Origin: Rhodopseudomonas pentothenatexigens
GTDB taxonomy: Bacteria > Pseudomonadota > Alphaproteobacteria > Rhizobiales > Xanthobacteraceae
Length of the DNA stretch: 64,000 bases
NCBI RefSeq assembly: GCF_900218015.1
Contig: NZ_UFQQ01000006.1
Span: forward strand, 62,001-126,000
Direction: 5' to 3'
Of the stretch, positions 54,203-64,000 are shown piece by piece. Every line of letters begins with the position of its first letter. Position 1 is the stretch's first letter. The notes beneath the pieces were generated by a model. The model made no database searches. It had not been told where the DNA came from and was given only the letters and a program-made list of their open reading frames with translations. Position numbers and translations under genes: made by a program.

Positions 54203-54625
54203 TCAATTGTTTGAGGAAGTGGTCGGGAATATGATCACACCGGCGTTAACCGCCGCATGCTGCATCTGGCGATCCAGCGTGGCGAGCGTCGCGCCCCTGT
54301 CACGAGCCAAGCTGAGATAGGCCGCGTCGTAGTACGTCAATCCGTAGTCCTGCGCGAAGCGCAACAGATCGGACATCTGCGCCGACCGAATTGGCGGTTC
54401 GACTTCGATGTCCAGCGTCGCCAAGTCGGAGAGCGCAGCGTCGACGTCGTGCGCCGCGATTCGCTTTCGTCTCAGGTTGGTCAGAAGAACGTTTCCGACT
54501 TCCATCGACCAGTGCGCCGGCACAATCACGGCTTCGTTCAAGATGGCCTCGCTCAGCTCTCGCGCGGAGAAGCCTGTCTCGTTGAGTAGCCAGGCGATCG
54601 TGATCGAAGCATCGAGAACAATCAA
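54203..54625 (-). CDS. PIN-domain VapC-like toxin
   Basis: The 140-residue PIN-domain protein keeps the acidic catalytic residues expected for VapC ribonucleases: Asp5 (VLDAS), Glu42 (MEVGNVL), Asp100 (TYYDAAYLSLA) and Asp118 (TLDRQM). It overlaps the antitoxin gene by ATGA (54622-54625), the usual tight arrangement. VapC toxins cleave tRNA or rRNA; the target here is unknown. Confidence 0.9.
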   Translation of the reverse strand: MIVLDASITIAWLLNETGFSARELSEAILNEAVIVPAHWSMEVGNVLLTNLRRKRIAAHDVDAALSDLATLDIEVEPPIRSAQMSDLLRFAQDYGLTYYDAAYLSLARDRGATLATLDRQMQHAAVNAGVIIFPTTSSNN

Positions 54626-54900
54626 ACACGACGCCCTTCGTTGATCCAGCTTTTGATCTCTTCGGGCGTCGCTTTCAGGTCGATCGCCGCCGCACGTTCG
54701 CGAATGCTGGCGATTGCTTGTCGGCGTTTCTCGATCTGCTCGGGCGTCAGCTCGAGGTGCCGCGACTGGGGCCCTTCCCGCACCAGCCGTGCAACCGCAA
54801 CGCCGTTGCGAGTAAGCACAACGTCGTCGCCGCTCGACTCGATCTCAGCCACCAACGCTTCGAGCCGAGACTTTGCGTCGTCGATGGCAACATGCTTCAT
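54622..54900 (-). CDS. Phd/YefM-like antitoxin
   Basis: The 92-residue protein has the Phd/YefM N-terminal DNA-binding fold (AIDDAKSRLEALVAEIESSG, then DVVLTRNGVAVARLV) and a charged C-terminal tail (ERAAAIDLKATPEEIKSWIN) for toxin neutralisation. It precedes and overlaps the VapC-like toxin. Its start lies only 5 bp after the end of the mutase large-subunit gene, so it may be co-transcribed with it as well as autoregulated. Confidence 0.88.
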   Translation of the reverse strand: MKHVAIDDAKSRLEALVAEIESSGDDVVLTRNGVAVARLVREGPQSRHLELTPEQIEKRRQAIASIRERAAAIDLKATPEEIKSWINEGRRV

Positions 54901-54905
54901 TGCAG

Positions 54906-57065
<2,160 letters not shown>

Positions 57066-57127
57066 TTTTATCTGATCTCACTGCAACCGATCGTAACACG
57101 GTCGCCGTTTTTCGTCATTTCGTCGGG

Positions 57128-57592
57128 TTAGTCGTGGTCCGGCTGCTGATAGCTGAACACTTGTGCCAGCCTGTCGGGCCCGTAGTTCTGCAACGTGGTC
57201 TTGCTCGGCAGGTTCGCGATGGTGCCGGTCCAGCCGAGCCGGGCCTCGGTGCCGTATTGCAGGGTCGGGACCACGCGATCCGGCCGGTCGAAGGTTCCGG
57301 TCATGATCTCGATGCTGTCGCCCTCGAGCAGCCGATAGCCCAGCGGCGTGCCGCAGTCCTTGCAGAAGTCGCGCTCGGCAATCGAGGAGGAGCGGAACGA
57401 CGCGGGCTTGCCGCGGGTCCAGGCAAAGCTGTCCTTGGCGATCTCGGCCATCGAGGCGAACGGACCGCCGGTCGCCTTCTGGCACATCCGGCAATGGCAC
57501 AGCGCGGTGCGCAGCGGCGGCGCCGATAGTGCGTAGCGGATCGCGCCGCACTGGCAGCCGCCGGACAGCACCGCTTTGCCGGTCCCGGTCAT
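57128..57592 (-). CDS. GFA-family zinc protein within the mutase operon
   Basis: The 154-residue protein belongs to the glutathione-dependent formaldehyde-activating (GFA/CENP-V) fold family. It has the zinc ligand sets GGCQCGAIRY, LCHCRMCQK and FCKDCGTPLG. ATG 57592 overlaps the stop of the small-subunit gene (ATGA), so it is translated with the mutase. A role in propionate metabolism is not documented for the family as far as I know. It may detoxify an aldehyde, but that is speculative. Confidence 0.88.
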   Translation of the reverse strand: MTGTGKAVLSGGCQCGAIRYALSAPPLRTALCHCRMCQKATGGPFASMAEIAKDSFAWTRGKPASFRSSSIAERDFCKDCGTPLGYRLLEGDSIEIMTGTFDRPDRVVPTLQYGTEARLGWTGTIANLPSKTTLQNYGPDRLAQVFSYQQPDHD

Positions 57593-59460
57593 GCCGCTTC
57601 GATGCCCTTCCACGCGTCGCTGAGCGTCGCCAGCGCGTCGCCGCCGGCGAACACGAACTCCTGCACGCCGGCGTCACGCAACGCGCTCTCCTGCTCCCCG
57701 GGACGGCCCGCCAGATAGATCCGCTTGGCGCCCGCAGCGGCAAGCGCCTGGGCGGCCGCGGCCGCATAGGCCGGGTAGGCCTTGTCAGACGAGCACAGGC
57801 AGGCGAATGCCGCGCCGGACGCCTTGAAGGCGCCCGCGAGTGCAGCCGGATCGGTGAAGCCTTCGCTGTCGACCGCCTCGATGCCGCCGGTCTCGAAGAA
57901 GCTCTTGGCGAAGGTGGCGCGCGCGGTGAAGTCGGCCGGCGTGCCGAGATTGGCCAGGAACACCTTCGGCCGCGACGCCTTGGCGGCAAGCACCGCGTCG
58001 GACTTGTCGCGCAGCGTCTCGAACGGCGTCGCAACACGGATCGGCGTCAGCGCCGCGAAGCTGATCTTCGCGTCGCCGGCCGGCGACACCGCGGCGGGCT
58101 GGACGTCGAGCACCTTGGCCTGCGCCTCGTGCAGGTTCGGAAACTCGGAGGCGCCGGTCAGCACGTCGCGGCGCTTGGCGATTGCCTTGTCGCGGGCGGC
58201 GCGGGTTGCGGCGACCTTCGGCTGGACCAGGCCGGCCTGCAGCGCGGCAAACGCGCCGCCGGCGCGCTCGATCTCTTGGAACTGGGCCCAGGCGGCGTCG
58301 CACAGCTCCTTGGTCAGCGCTTCGATGCCGCCGGCACCGGCGGCCGGATCGGCGACCTTGTCGAGGTTGGACTCTTCCAGCAGGATCAACTGCGTGTTGC
58401 GGGCAACGCGGCGCGCGAAGCTATCCGGCAGGCCGAGCGCAAGGGTGTGCGGCAGCACCTGCACCGAATTCGCACCGCCGAGCGCGGCGGCGAACGTCGC
58501 CATCGTGGCGCGCAGCATGTTCACGTAAGGATCGCGCTGGGTCAGCATCCGCCACGCGGTTTCGGCGGCGACGAACAGCGGCTTCGGCGCGAGGCCGCAG
58601 GCCTGCTCGATCCGCGCCCACAGCAGCCGCAGCGCGCGGAACTTGGACAGCGTCAGGAACTGATCGGCGTCCGCCGACAGGCGCGCATAGATCATGCCGC
58701 GGGCGACGTCCACCGGCACACCTGCGGCTTCCAGGGCGCGCAGATAGGCGACGCTGCAGCCGAGCACGTAGGCCAGCTCCTGCGCCTCCGAGCCGCCGGC
58801 ATCGTGGATCACGCGGCCGTCGGCAACCAGGAACGGGCCCTTGAAGCCGGCGCCGGCGAGGCCGGCGGCGACGTCACCGAGGCCCTTGGCGATCTCGCTC
58901 CACTCGGTGGCGCTCGCCCCCTGCACGGCGCGCGCGCCGAGCGGATCGATGCCGAAGCGGATGTCGCAGGCGGCCGGATCGGTGCCGCGGCTCTGGATCA
59001 GAGCGGCGAGGTGGCGGACCACGTCACAGGACTGCGGCGGGAACTGCAGTTCGATCGCGATGCCGGCGTCGAGGTGGACGCCCTCCAGCACTTGCGCAAT
59101 CGCTTCCTGCGTCGCCGGCAGACCGAAGCCGCGCGCGCCGACGCTACCCGCGAACACCAGCGTCAGGCCCGTGGCGCCGTTCTCGAGGTCCTGCAGAGCC
59201 TGCTTGTTGGCTTCCTTCGGCTCGGGGTGATCGACCCGCTGCATGATCCGCCACGGCGCCGCGGGAGCGCGGCCGGCGATCGGTGCCGCATCGCGCGCCC
59301 GCACGTAGATCGGATCGATCTGGATGCCGTCGGCGCTCTTGCTGATCAGCTTTTCGAACGGCGCGCCCTTCAGCACGCCGTCGACCAGCTTGCGCCAATC
59401 CTCATAGCCGGCCGGGGCGAAATCGGCGGCGAGCCGCAGCTCTTGGTTTGCAGAAGACAT
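57589..59460 (-). CDS. mutA: Methylmalonyl-CoA mutase small subunit
   Basis: The 623-residue protein is homologous along its length to the large subunit but lacks the DxHxxG cobalamin motif in its C-terminal domain, where NLGTPADFTARA replaces it. Blocks such as EWSEIAKGLGDVAAGLAG and YARLSADADQFLTLSKFRAL fit the small subunit. It pairs with the large subunit encoded downstream. The start is set at MSSANQELRL; an in-frame extension upstream is unlikely. A 156-bp gap separates it from folK. Confidence 0.95.
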   Translation of the reverse strand: MSSANQELRLAADFAPAGYEDWRKLVDGVLKGAPFEKLISKSADGIQIDPIYVRARDAAPIAGRAPAAPWRIMQRVDHPEPKEANKQALQDLENGATGLTLVFAGSVGARGFGLPATQEAIAQVLEGVHLDAGIAIELQFPPQSCDVVRHLAALIQSRGTDPAACDIRFGIDPLGARAVQGASATEWSEIAKGLGDVAAGLAGAGFKGPFLVADGRVIHDAGGSEAQELAYVLGCSVAYLRALEAAGVPVDVARGMIYARLSADADQFLTLSKFRALRLLWARIEQACGLAPKPLFVAAETAWRMLTQRDPYVNMLRATMATFAAALGGANSVQVLPHTLALGLPDSFARRVARNTQLILLEESNLDKVADPAAGAGGIEALTKELCDAAWAQFQEIERAGGAFAALQAGLVQPKVAATRAARDKAIAKRRDVLTGASEFPNLHEAQAKVLDVQPAAVSPAGDAKISFAALTPIRVATPFETLRDKSDAVLAAKASRPKVFLANLGTPADFTARATFAKSFFETGGIEAVDSEGFTDPAALAGAFKASGAAFACLCSSDKAYPAYAAAAAQALAAAGAKRIYLAGRPGEQESALRDAGVQEFVFAGGDALATLSDAWKGIEAA

Positions 59461-59616
59461 CGGTGAAATCGAACTCCCAGAATACCGGAACGTGATTTGG
59501 CCGGAAAATGCCACGTGCGGCCGGCGATGCCAAACAGTTGTTTGAGCAATAAGGACGAGATTGGGCTGCTGTGCGGTGCGGCAACCGTGTTGCGGGATAT
59601 TCCCAGAAGCGGCGGC

Positions 59617-60108
59617 TCAGCCGCGGTCCGGCAGCCGCTCGATCCCGGCGGTCGACAGCTCGGCGAGGGCGTCTTTCAGCGAGCGGCCGGCGATCACCCC
59701 GTCCGGTGCGATGTCGAGCAGCGGCACCAGCACGAAAGCGCGCTCGAACAGCCGCGGATGCGGCAGCGTCAGGTCCGGCCGATTGATCACCGCGTCGTCG
59801 TAGGCGATCAGATCGAGATCGAGCGTCCGCGGTCCCCAGCGCCGTTCACTGGCGCGGTCGCGGCCGAAGCGCTTCTCGATCTTGTGCAGCACCTGGAGCA
59901 GCGACAGCGGATCGAGCCGGCACTCGATCTCGATGCAAGCATTGACGAAACGGTCCTGCTGCTCGTCGCCCCATGGCGGCGTCGCGTAGTCCGGCGAGCG
60001 CGCGATCAGTTCGGCCTGGCTCATGCCGCAGATGTTGGCGATCGCTTTGTCGAACGTGGCGCGGACGTCGCCGACATTACCGCCGAGCGCGATCAGGGCG
60101 CGCGGCAT
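59617..60108 (-). CDS. folK: FolK, 6-hydroxymethyl-dihydropterin pyrophosphokinase
   Basis: The 163-residue enzyme has the conserved RALIALGGNVGDVRATFDKA start and the signature RRWGPRTLDLDLIAYDD, ending with LPHPRLFERAFVLVPL. It transfers pyrophosphate from ATP to 6-hydroxymethyl-7,8-dihydropterin in folate synthesis. It follows folB by one base on the minus strand. Confidence 0.96.
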   Translation of the reverse strand: MPRALIALGGNVGDVRATFDKAIANICGMSQAELIARSPDYATPPWGDEQQDRFVNACIEIECRLDPLSLLQVLHKIEKRFGRDRASERRWGPRTLDLDLIAYDDAVINRPDLTLPHPRLFERAFVLVPLLDIAPDGVIAGRSLKDALAELSTAGIERLPDRG

Positions 60109-60109
60109 C

Positions 60110-60475
60110 TCAGCTCCGCCTGCGGGTGATGATCACACCGACGTCGTAGAAGATCGCCGGGATCGGCGCGTGCGGCTTGTGCACGGTGACCTTCACCGCG
60201 GTGATCTTGTCGAAGCTCGTCAGGATCGCATCGGCGACAGCACCGGCTGCGCGCTCCAGCAGCCGGTAGTTGGCATCCTTGAACGCTGCGGTGGTACACG
60301 CCACCACGTTCGAATACGATACTGTGTCCGACAGTTTGTCGGTACGAGAGGACTCGGACAGATCGGCGGTAAGCTCGAGATCGATCACGAAGCGCTGGCC
60401 GACTTCGGTCTCGTGGTCCATCACGCCGTGGCGGGCGTGCAGCACCAGGCCCGTAACGAAGATGGTGTCGTTCAT
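60110..60475 (-). CDS. folB: FolB, dihydroneopterin aldolase
   Basis: The 121-residue protein has TGLVLHARHGVMDHETEVGQ at the N-terminus and the conserved Tyr/Leu-rich core NYRLLERAAGAVADAILTSF, as in FolB. It converts dihydroneopterin to 6-hydroxymethyl-dihydropterin. ATG 60475 overlaps the stop of folP (ATGA). The order folP-folB-folK is a compact folate operon. Confidence 0.95.
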   Translation of the reverse strand: MNDTIFVTGLVLHARHGVMDHETEVGQRFVIDLELTADLSESSRTDKLSDTVSYSNVVACTTAAFKDANYRLLERAAGAVADAILTSFDKITAVKVTVHKPHAPIPAIFYDVGVIITRRRS

Positions 60476-61329
60476 CGGCTGTCCCTGATGGCGCGGGCGA
60501 CTCTCAGCGCCTGCGATGTTGCGGCGACGTCGTGTGCCCGGATGATCCTGGCGCCGTTGTCGACGGCGATCAAATGCGCGGCGAGCGAGCCGCCGAGCCG
60601 GTGCTTTGGCTCGCTCGGCACCACCGTACTGATGAAGCGCTTGCGCGAGGCGCCGACCAGCAGAGGCCTGCCCAACGCTGCGAACTCGCGCAGCCGCGCC
60701 AGCGTGATCATGCTCTGCTGCGGGGTCTTGCCGAAGCCGATGCCGGGATCGAGCACGATCAGCTCCTCGGCGATGCCGGCCTTCGCGGCGATCGTCAGCG
60801 AGCGCTCGAAGAACGCTTTGACGTCGTCCACGATATCGATCGCCGGATCTGCAGCGTCGCGATTGTGCATCGCGATCACCGGGAGGCGGCGCGCAGCAAC
60901 GACGCCAGCCATCTCCGGATCGCGCTGCAATCCCCAGACGTCGTTGGCGATCGCCGCGCCGTGGTCGAGTGCCCAGGCGGCGACCTCGGCCTTCATGGTA
61001 TCGATCGACACCGGCGTCCCGAGCGCGACCACAGCTTCCAGCACCGGCTGTAGCCGCCGCAGTTCTTCGGCCGCGGTCACCGGCTGCGAGCCGTAGGGGC
61101 GGGTGGATTCCGCGCCGATGTCGATGATCTCGGCGCCTTCGGCGATCATCTCGGCCGCGTGAGCCTGCGCCTGCTCCGGGGCGAGATAATCGCCGCCGTC
61201 GGAGAACGAGTCCGGCGTGACGTTGAGGATCCCCATCACCACCGGCACTGGCCGCGCCAGCAGCTCGCGCAGCGGCGGCGGCTTGGCCGGAGCGGCGGGT
61301 GACGCGGGCAGCGACGGGGAGGCGGTCAT
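60472..61329 (-). CDS. folP: FolP, dihydropteroate synthase
   Basis: The 285-residue enzyme has MGILNVTPDSFSDGGDYL, IDIGAESTRPYGSQPV, the IAMHNR block, LDPGIGFGKTPQQS and VGASRKRFI, all signatures of dihydropteroate synthase. It condenses hydroxymethyl-dihydropterin pyrophosphate with p-aminobenzoate. It is the first gene of the folP-folB-folK operon. Confidence 0.97.
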   Translation of the reverse strand: MTASPSLPASPAAPAKPPPLRELLARPVPVVMGILNVTPDSFSDGGDYLAPEQAQAHAAEMIAEGAEIIDIGAESTRPYGSQPVTAAEELRRLQPVLEAVVALGTPVSIDTMKAEVAAWALDHGAAIANDVWGLQRDPEMAGVVAARRLPVIAMHNRDAADPAIDIVDDVKAFFERSLTIAAKAGIAEELIVLDPGIGFGKTPQQSMITLARLREFAALGRPLLVGASRKRFISTVVPSEPKHRLGGSLAAHLIAVDNGARIIRAHDVAATSQALRVARAIRDSR

Positions 61330-61394
61330 GCGGCAGCGCTTTGCGCGGTCTGCGAAAGCCTGTCAAGCGACCGGCTGCGACGGCTACCCGGATA

Positions 61395-61802
61395 TTAGTA
61401 GGTGATTTTCAGTGGCAGCTTGCGCGCCTGTTCGATCAATTGTCCGACTTCTTTTTCGGACGGCAAAGAGCGCACCAGTTTGCGCTTGAGATTGGCTTCT
61501 TTCATGTTCTGCGCCAGCCGCGCCGGATTGCGGTGGGTGAATTCGCGCAGGGTCGAGACCCCGGCGGCGCGCAGCAGGTCGACCTTGGCCTTGCCGAGGC
61601 CGGGAACCCGCATGCAGTCGGCGAGATTCGCCCACTGCAGCAATTGCTGCTCGGTGAGGCCGGTCTGGGCTGCGAGCGCCTTGCGGCCCTTCACCGTCTT
61701 GGCGGCTTCGAGCAGGGCGTCCGTGGTACGAATTCCTACCGATTTCAGTTTGCTGGCGGCGACCTCGGTGATGCCGTCGAGCTGGGAAATTGGATATGTC
61801 AT
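61395..61802 (-). CDS. DUF4332-like helix-hairpin-helix protein
   Basis: The 135-residue protein contains two helix-hairpin-helix-like segments, TEVAASKLKSVGIRTTDALL and MRVPGLGKAKVDLLRAAGVS, matching DUF4332. Such domains usually bind DNA or mediate protein contacts. It is followed on the same strand by no close gene. Function is unknown. Confidence 0.82.
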   Translation of the reverse strand: MTYPISQLDGITEVAASKLKSVGIRTTDALLEAAKTVKGRKALAAQTGLTEQQLLQWANLADCMRVPGLGKAKVDLLRAAGVSTLREFTHRNPARLAQNMKEANLKRKLVRSLPSEKEVGQLIEQARKLPLKITY

Positions 61803-61819
61803 GGCACTCGATACAAGGT

Positions 61820-62191
61820 TCAGGTGAATTGGCGGAGGCCGGGCGTGCCTTCGAGGATCGCGCCCATCTTCTCCGCGCCGATCCTGTCGCGGCCGGCTTT
61901 GAACAGTTCGCGGGCGATTGTCTTGATGTCGGACATGCTGAGGCCGAGCCCGAGCAGCTTCGTTCCCATCGCCATGACGCCGCTGCCGCCGATCAGACGG
62001 CTGAGCCCGCTACGCGAGGAGGCTGCCGCTCCGATCGCTGCCTCGGCACCTGCAATGCTGTCGATCAAAGCCTGGACAGGCTCTTGCGGTCCTTCATTGC
62101 GGAGAAAGGCGAGGATGATGCCGATGGTCTTCTCGGCAACAGATTCATCCAGACCGGCCTTGTCGGCCAGCCTTTCAATCAACTCGTCCAT
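61820..62191 (-). CDS. Small conserved hypothetical protein
   Basis: The 123-residue helical protein starts MDELIERLADKAGLDESVAE and contains a Gly/Ala/Ser-rich middle (IGAAASSRSGLSRLIGGSGV) and a conserved C-terminus (LGLSMSDIKTIARELFKAGR). It resembles DUF2267/DUF2780-type small proteins, but I cannot assign it firmly. The start is set at the first Met with family-like sequence; the upstream open frame looks non-coding. It precedes the DUF4332-like gene by 17 bp and could be co-transcribed. Confidence 0.65.
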   Translation of the reverse strand: MDELIERLADKAGLDESVAEKTIGIILAFLRNEGPQEPVQALIDSIAGAEAAIGAAASSRSGLSRLIGGSGVMAMGTKLLGLGLSMSDIKTIARELFKAGRDRIGAEKMGAILEGTPGLRQFT

Positions 62192-62520
62192 CACGCCCCC
62201 GCCACGCCGGCTCTTGACGCCGGTCCATGTTCTAAAATCATCCTGATCCGCTCCGCGACGAAACACAAGCGACCGCCGTGATCGCGGCGGTCCTCCGTGT
62301 GATTCGCTCCACCAGTGTTGCAACCTTGCAAAAGCGCGGTCGCGAGATACGCTTTCGCACTGGCGTCGATCGACGCATCGGACGTTGTTGCGGGCGAAAG
62401 GGTGAATATTGCGACAACGTCTCGCCGCGATCGTCGTTGAATGGTTCCGTGGCGACGGGCAGGATGCGTGCGATCAGGCGACCGATCGCCGGTGGGTGTT
62501 ATGAGCGAGGAAACGACAAG
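62192..62520. other. Divergent intergenic region before HerA-like gene
   Basis: This 329-bp region holds no supported gene. It contains a perfect 8-bp inverted repeat, GACCGCCG-TGATCG-CGGCGGTC (62271-62292), possibly an operator or leader hairpin. A GAGG motif at 62506 is the likely Shine-Dalgarno of the next gene. Confidence 0.35.
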
Positions 62521-64000
62521 ATGGCGGCGAGCGGCATCGCGAGCGGTGATACCGACGGCAGGATTTTCATCGGGAAGGGCGAACAGCCGGCTTGGCTGGC
62601 GTTGAACCTCGCCAATCGCCACGGCCTGGTCACCGGCGCGACCGGCACCGGCAAGACAGTGTCGCTGCAGGTGATGGCGGAGGGCTTTGCGCGGGCCGGC
62701 GTGCCGGTGTTCGCCGCAGATATCAAGGGCGATCTGTCGGGCGTCGCCGAAGTAGGCGAAGCCAAGGACTTCATCCTCAAGCGTACCAAGGAGATCGGGC
62801 TCGACTTCCAGCCGGATCAGTTCACCACGGTGTTCTGGGACGTGTTCGGCGAGCAGGGCCATCCGGTGCGCGCCACGGTCTCGGAGATGGGGCCACTGCT
62901 GTTGTCGCGGATGCTCGATCTCAACGACGTGCAGGAAGGCGTGCTCAACGTCGCGTTCCGTGTCGCCGACGACATGGGCCTGCCGCTGATGGATATGAAG
63001 GATCTGCGCGCGATGCTCGACGCGATCGCGCCGATCGCCCAGAAGGTCGCCGAAAACGGCGATGTCAACGCCGATATACGTCAGGCGGCGCAGGCACTCG
63101 GCAACGTCACCAAGCAGACCGTCGGCACCATCCAGCGGCAGCTTCTGGTTCTGGAGAACCAGGGCGGCGAGAAATTCTTCGGCGAGCCGGCGCTGCTGCT
63201 CAAGGATTTCATCCGCACCGACAGTCAGGGCCGCGGCGTCGTCAATATTCTGGTCGCCGACAAGCTGATGAACAATCCGCGGCTGTACGCGACCTTCCTG
63301 TTGTGGATGCTGTCGGAGCTGTTCGAGGAGCTGCCGGAAGTCGGCGATCCCGACAAGCCGAAGCTGGTGTTCTTCTTCGACGAGGCGCATCTGCTGTTCA
63401 ACGACGCGCCCAAACCGTTGATGGACAAAATTGAACAGGTGGTGCGGCTGATCCGCTCCAAGGGCGTCGGCGTGTACTTCATCACCCAGAACCCGATCGA
63501 CGTGCCGGACCGGGTGCTGGCGCAGCTCGGCAACCGGGTGCAGCACGCGTTGCGCGCCTTCACGCCGCGCGACCAGAAGGCGGTGGCCGCCGCCGCCGAC
63601 ACCTTCCGGCCGAATCCGAAGCTGGATACCGCCAAGGTGATTACCGAGCTCGGCAAGGGCGAGGCGCTGGTGTCGTTCCTGGAAGGCAACGGCACGCCGG
63701 CGATGGTCGAGCGCGTGCTGGTGCGGCCGCCGGCGGCGCGGATCGGACCGATCACGCCGGAGGAGCGCAAGGCGATCATCGCCGCGAGCCCGGTGAAGGG
63801 CAGATACGATACCGCGGTGGATTCGGAATCCGCCTACGAGAAACTGCGCGCGCGGATCGACGGCAAATCCGGCGACGCCGACGCGGAGCCGGGCGGCGGC
63901 GGCCTGTTCGGCCAGCTCGGCAGCCTGGTGTCGACCGTATTCGGCACCAACACGCCGCGCGGCAAGCTCACCACCGGCCAGGTGGTGGCGCGCAACGTCG
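62521..64000 (+). CDS. HerA-like (DUF853) ATPase, 3' truncated by window edge
   Basis: At least 493 residues are visible and the frame is open at the right edge. It has Walker A GATGTGKT (residues 39-46), Walker [13 protein letters not shown] (Asp287, Glu288) and the blocks [20 protein letters not shown] and [20 protein letters not shown] of the DUF853/YjgR group. These are HerA-related ATPases of unclear cellular role. It starts at ATG 62521; an ATG at 62501 is out of frame. It is clearly distinct from the HerA-type domain at 48.4-49.6 kb, which lies in a fused protein. Confidence 0.93.
   Translation, partial: MAASGIASGDTDGRIFIGKGEQPAWLALNLANRHGLVTGATGTGKTVSLQVMAEGFARAGVPVFAADIKGDLSGVAEVGEAKDFILKRTKEIGLDFQPDQFTTVFWDVFGEQGHPVRATVSEMGPLLLSRMLDLNDVQEGVLNVAFRVADDMGLPLMDMKDLRAMLDAIAPIAQKVAENGDVNADIRQAAQALGNVTKQTVGTIQRQLLVLENQGGEKFFGEPALLLKDFIRTDSQGRGVVNILVADKLMNNPRLYATFLLWMLSELFEELPEVGDPDKPKLVFFFDEAHLLFNDAPKPLMDKIEQVVRLIRSKGVGVYFITQNPIDVPDRVLAQLGNRVQHALRAFTPRDQKAVAAAADTFRPNPKLDTAKVITELGKGEALVSFLEGNGTPAMVERVLVRPPAARIGPITPEERKAIIAASPVKGRYDTAVDSESAYEKLRARIDGKSGDADAEPGGGGLFGQLGSLVSTVFGTNTPRGKLTTGQVVARNV

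Noticed and set aside
57529-59466. A 645-codon plus-strand frame opposite mutA
   Set aside because: It is antisense to a well-conserved mutase subunit and has Arg/Ala/Gly-rich shadow composition.

Overview
The window looks like a chromosomal segment of a GC-rich alphaproteobacterium of the Bradyrhizobium/Rhodopseudomonas group; Rhodopseudomonas palustris or a close relative fits best. This rests on the high GC content, the imuB-dnaE2 mutagenesis cassette, the DUF2336, TIGR03808-like and TIGR03809-like proteins, FNR/FixK-type boxes, and short palindromic repeats of the type common in that group. The identification comes from gene content only. No rRNA, tRNA, CRISPR array, transposase or integrase was seen.

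Layout. 1-4.1 kb: the 3' end of imuB and dnaE2 (translesion synthesis), with a palindromic repeat translated inside dnaE2. 4.1-7.45 kb: a lower-GC insert (outer-membrane barrel protein, a decayed regulator fragment, a LuxR-type regulator) flanked by 99-bp direct copies of the dnaE2 3' end. 7.6-9.8 kb: methyltransferase and class III CoA-transferase. 10-14.6 kb: RND efflux adaptor and pump of the heavy-metal type. 14.7-26 kb: an iron-siderophore uptake locus (AraC regulator, two TonB receptors, esterase, binding protein, permease, ATPase, siderophore-interacting reductase). 26-29.1 kb: TolC-like protein, enoyl-CoA hydratase and an Ala/Pro-rich membrane protein. 29.4-33.3 kb: SigF-type ECF sigma, NrsF-like anti-sigma, a DUF2946-like protein and a TonB receptor. 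33.3-41 kb: signalling genes (DUF2336, diguanylate cyclase, a second ECF/anti-sigma pair, a candidate small RNA, a TIGR03809-like protein, a chemotaxis receptor). 41-44 kb: DUF2946-like protein plus an OprC-like copper receptor with the full CxxxM and HxM motifs.

44.6-49.6 kb holds the most unusual unit: three tightly coupled genes encoding a DUF559-like nuclease, a small basic protein with possible winged-helix ends, and a 1072-residue protein fusing an AAA-type ATPase to a HerA-type ATPase. I do not recognise it as a named system. A DNA-targeting defence or DNA-processing role is an inference from domain content.

49.6-59.5 kb (mostly minus strand): a Tat-exported repeat protein, then a long co-directional run: methylmalonyl-CoA mutase small subunit, a GFA-family protein, the mutase large subunit, two toxin-antitoxin modules (Phd/VapC-like and MntA/HepT-like), a DUF3298-like protein, meaB and a pyroglutamyl-peptidase-like gene. 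The toxin-antitoxin genes split the mutase genes from their chaperone meaB. 59.6-64 kb: folP-folB-folK, two small conserved proteins, and the 5' part of a second, distinct HerA-like (DUF853) ATPase that runs off the window.
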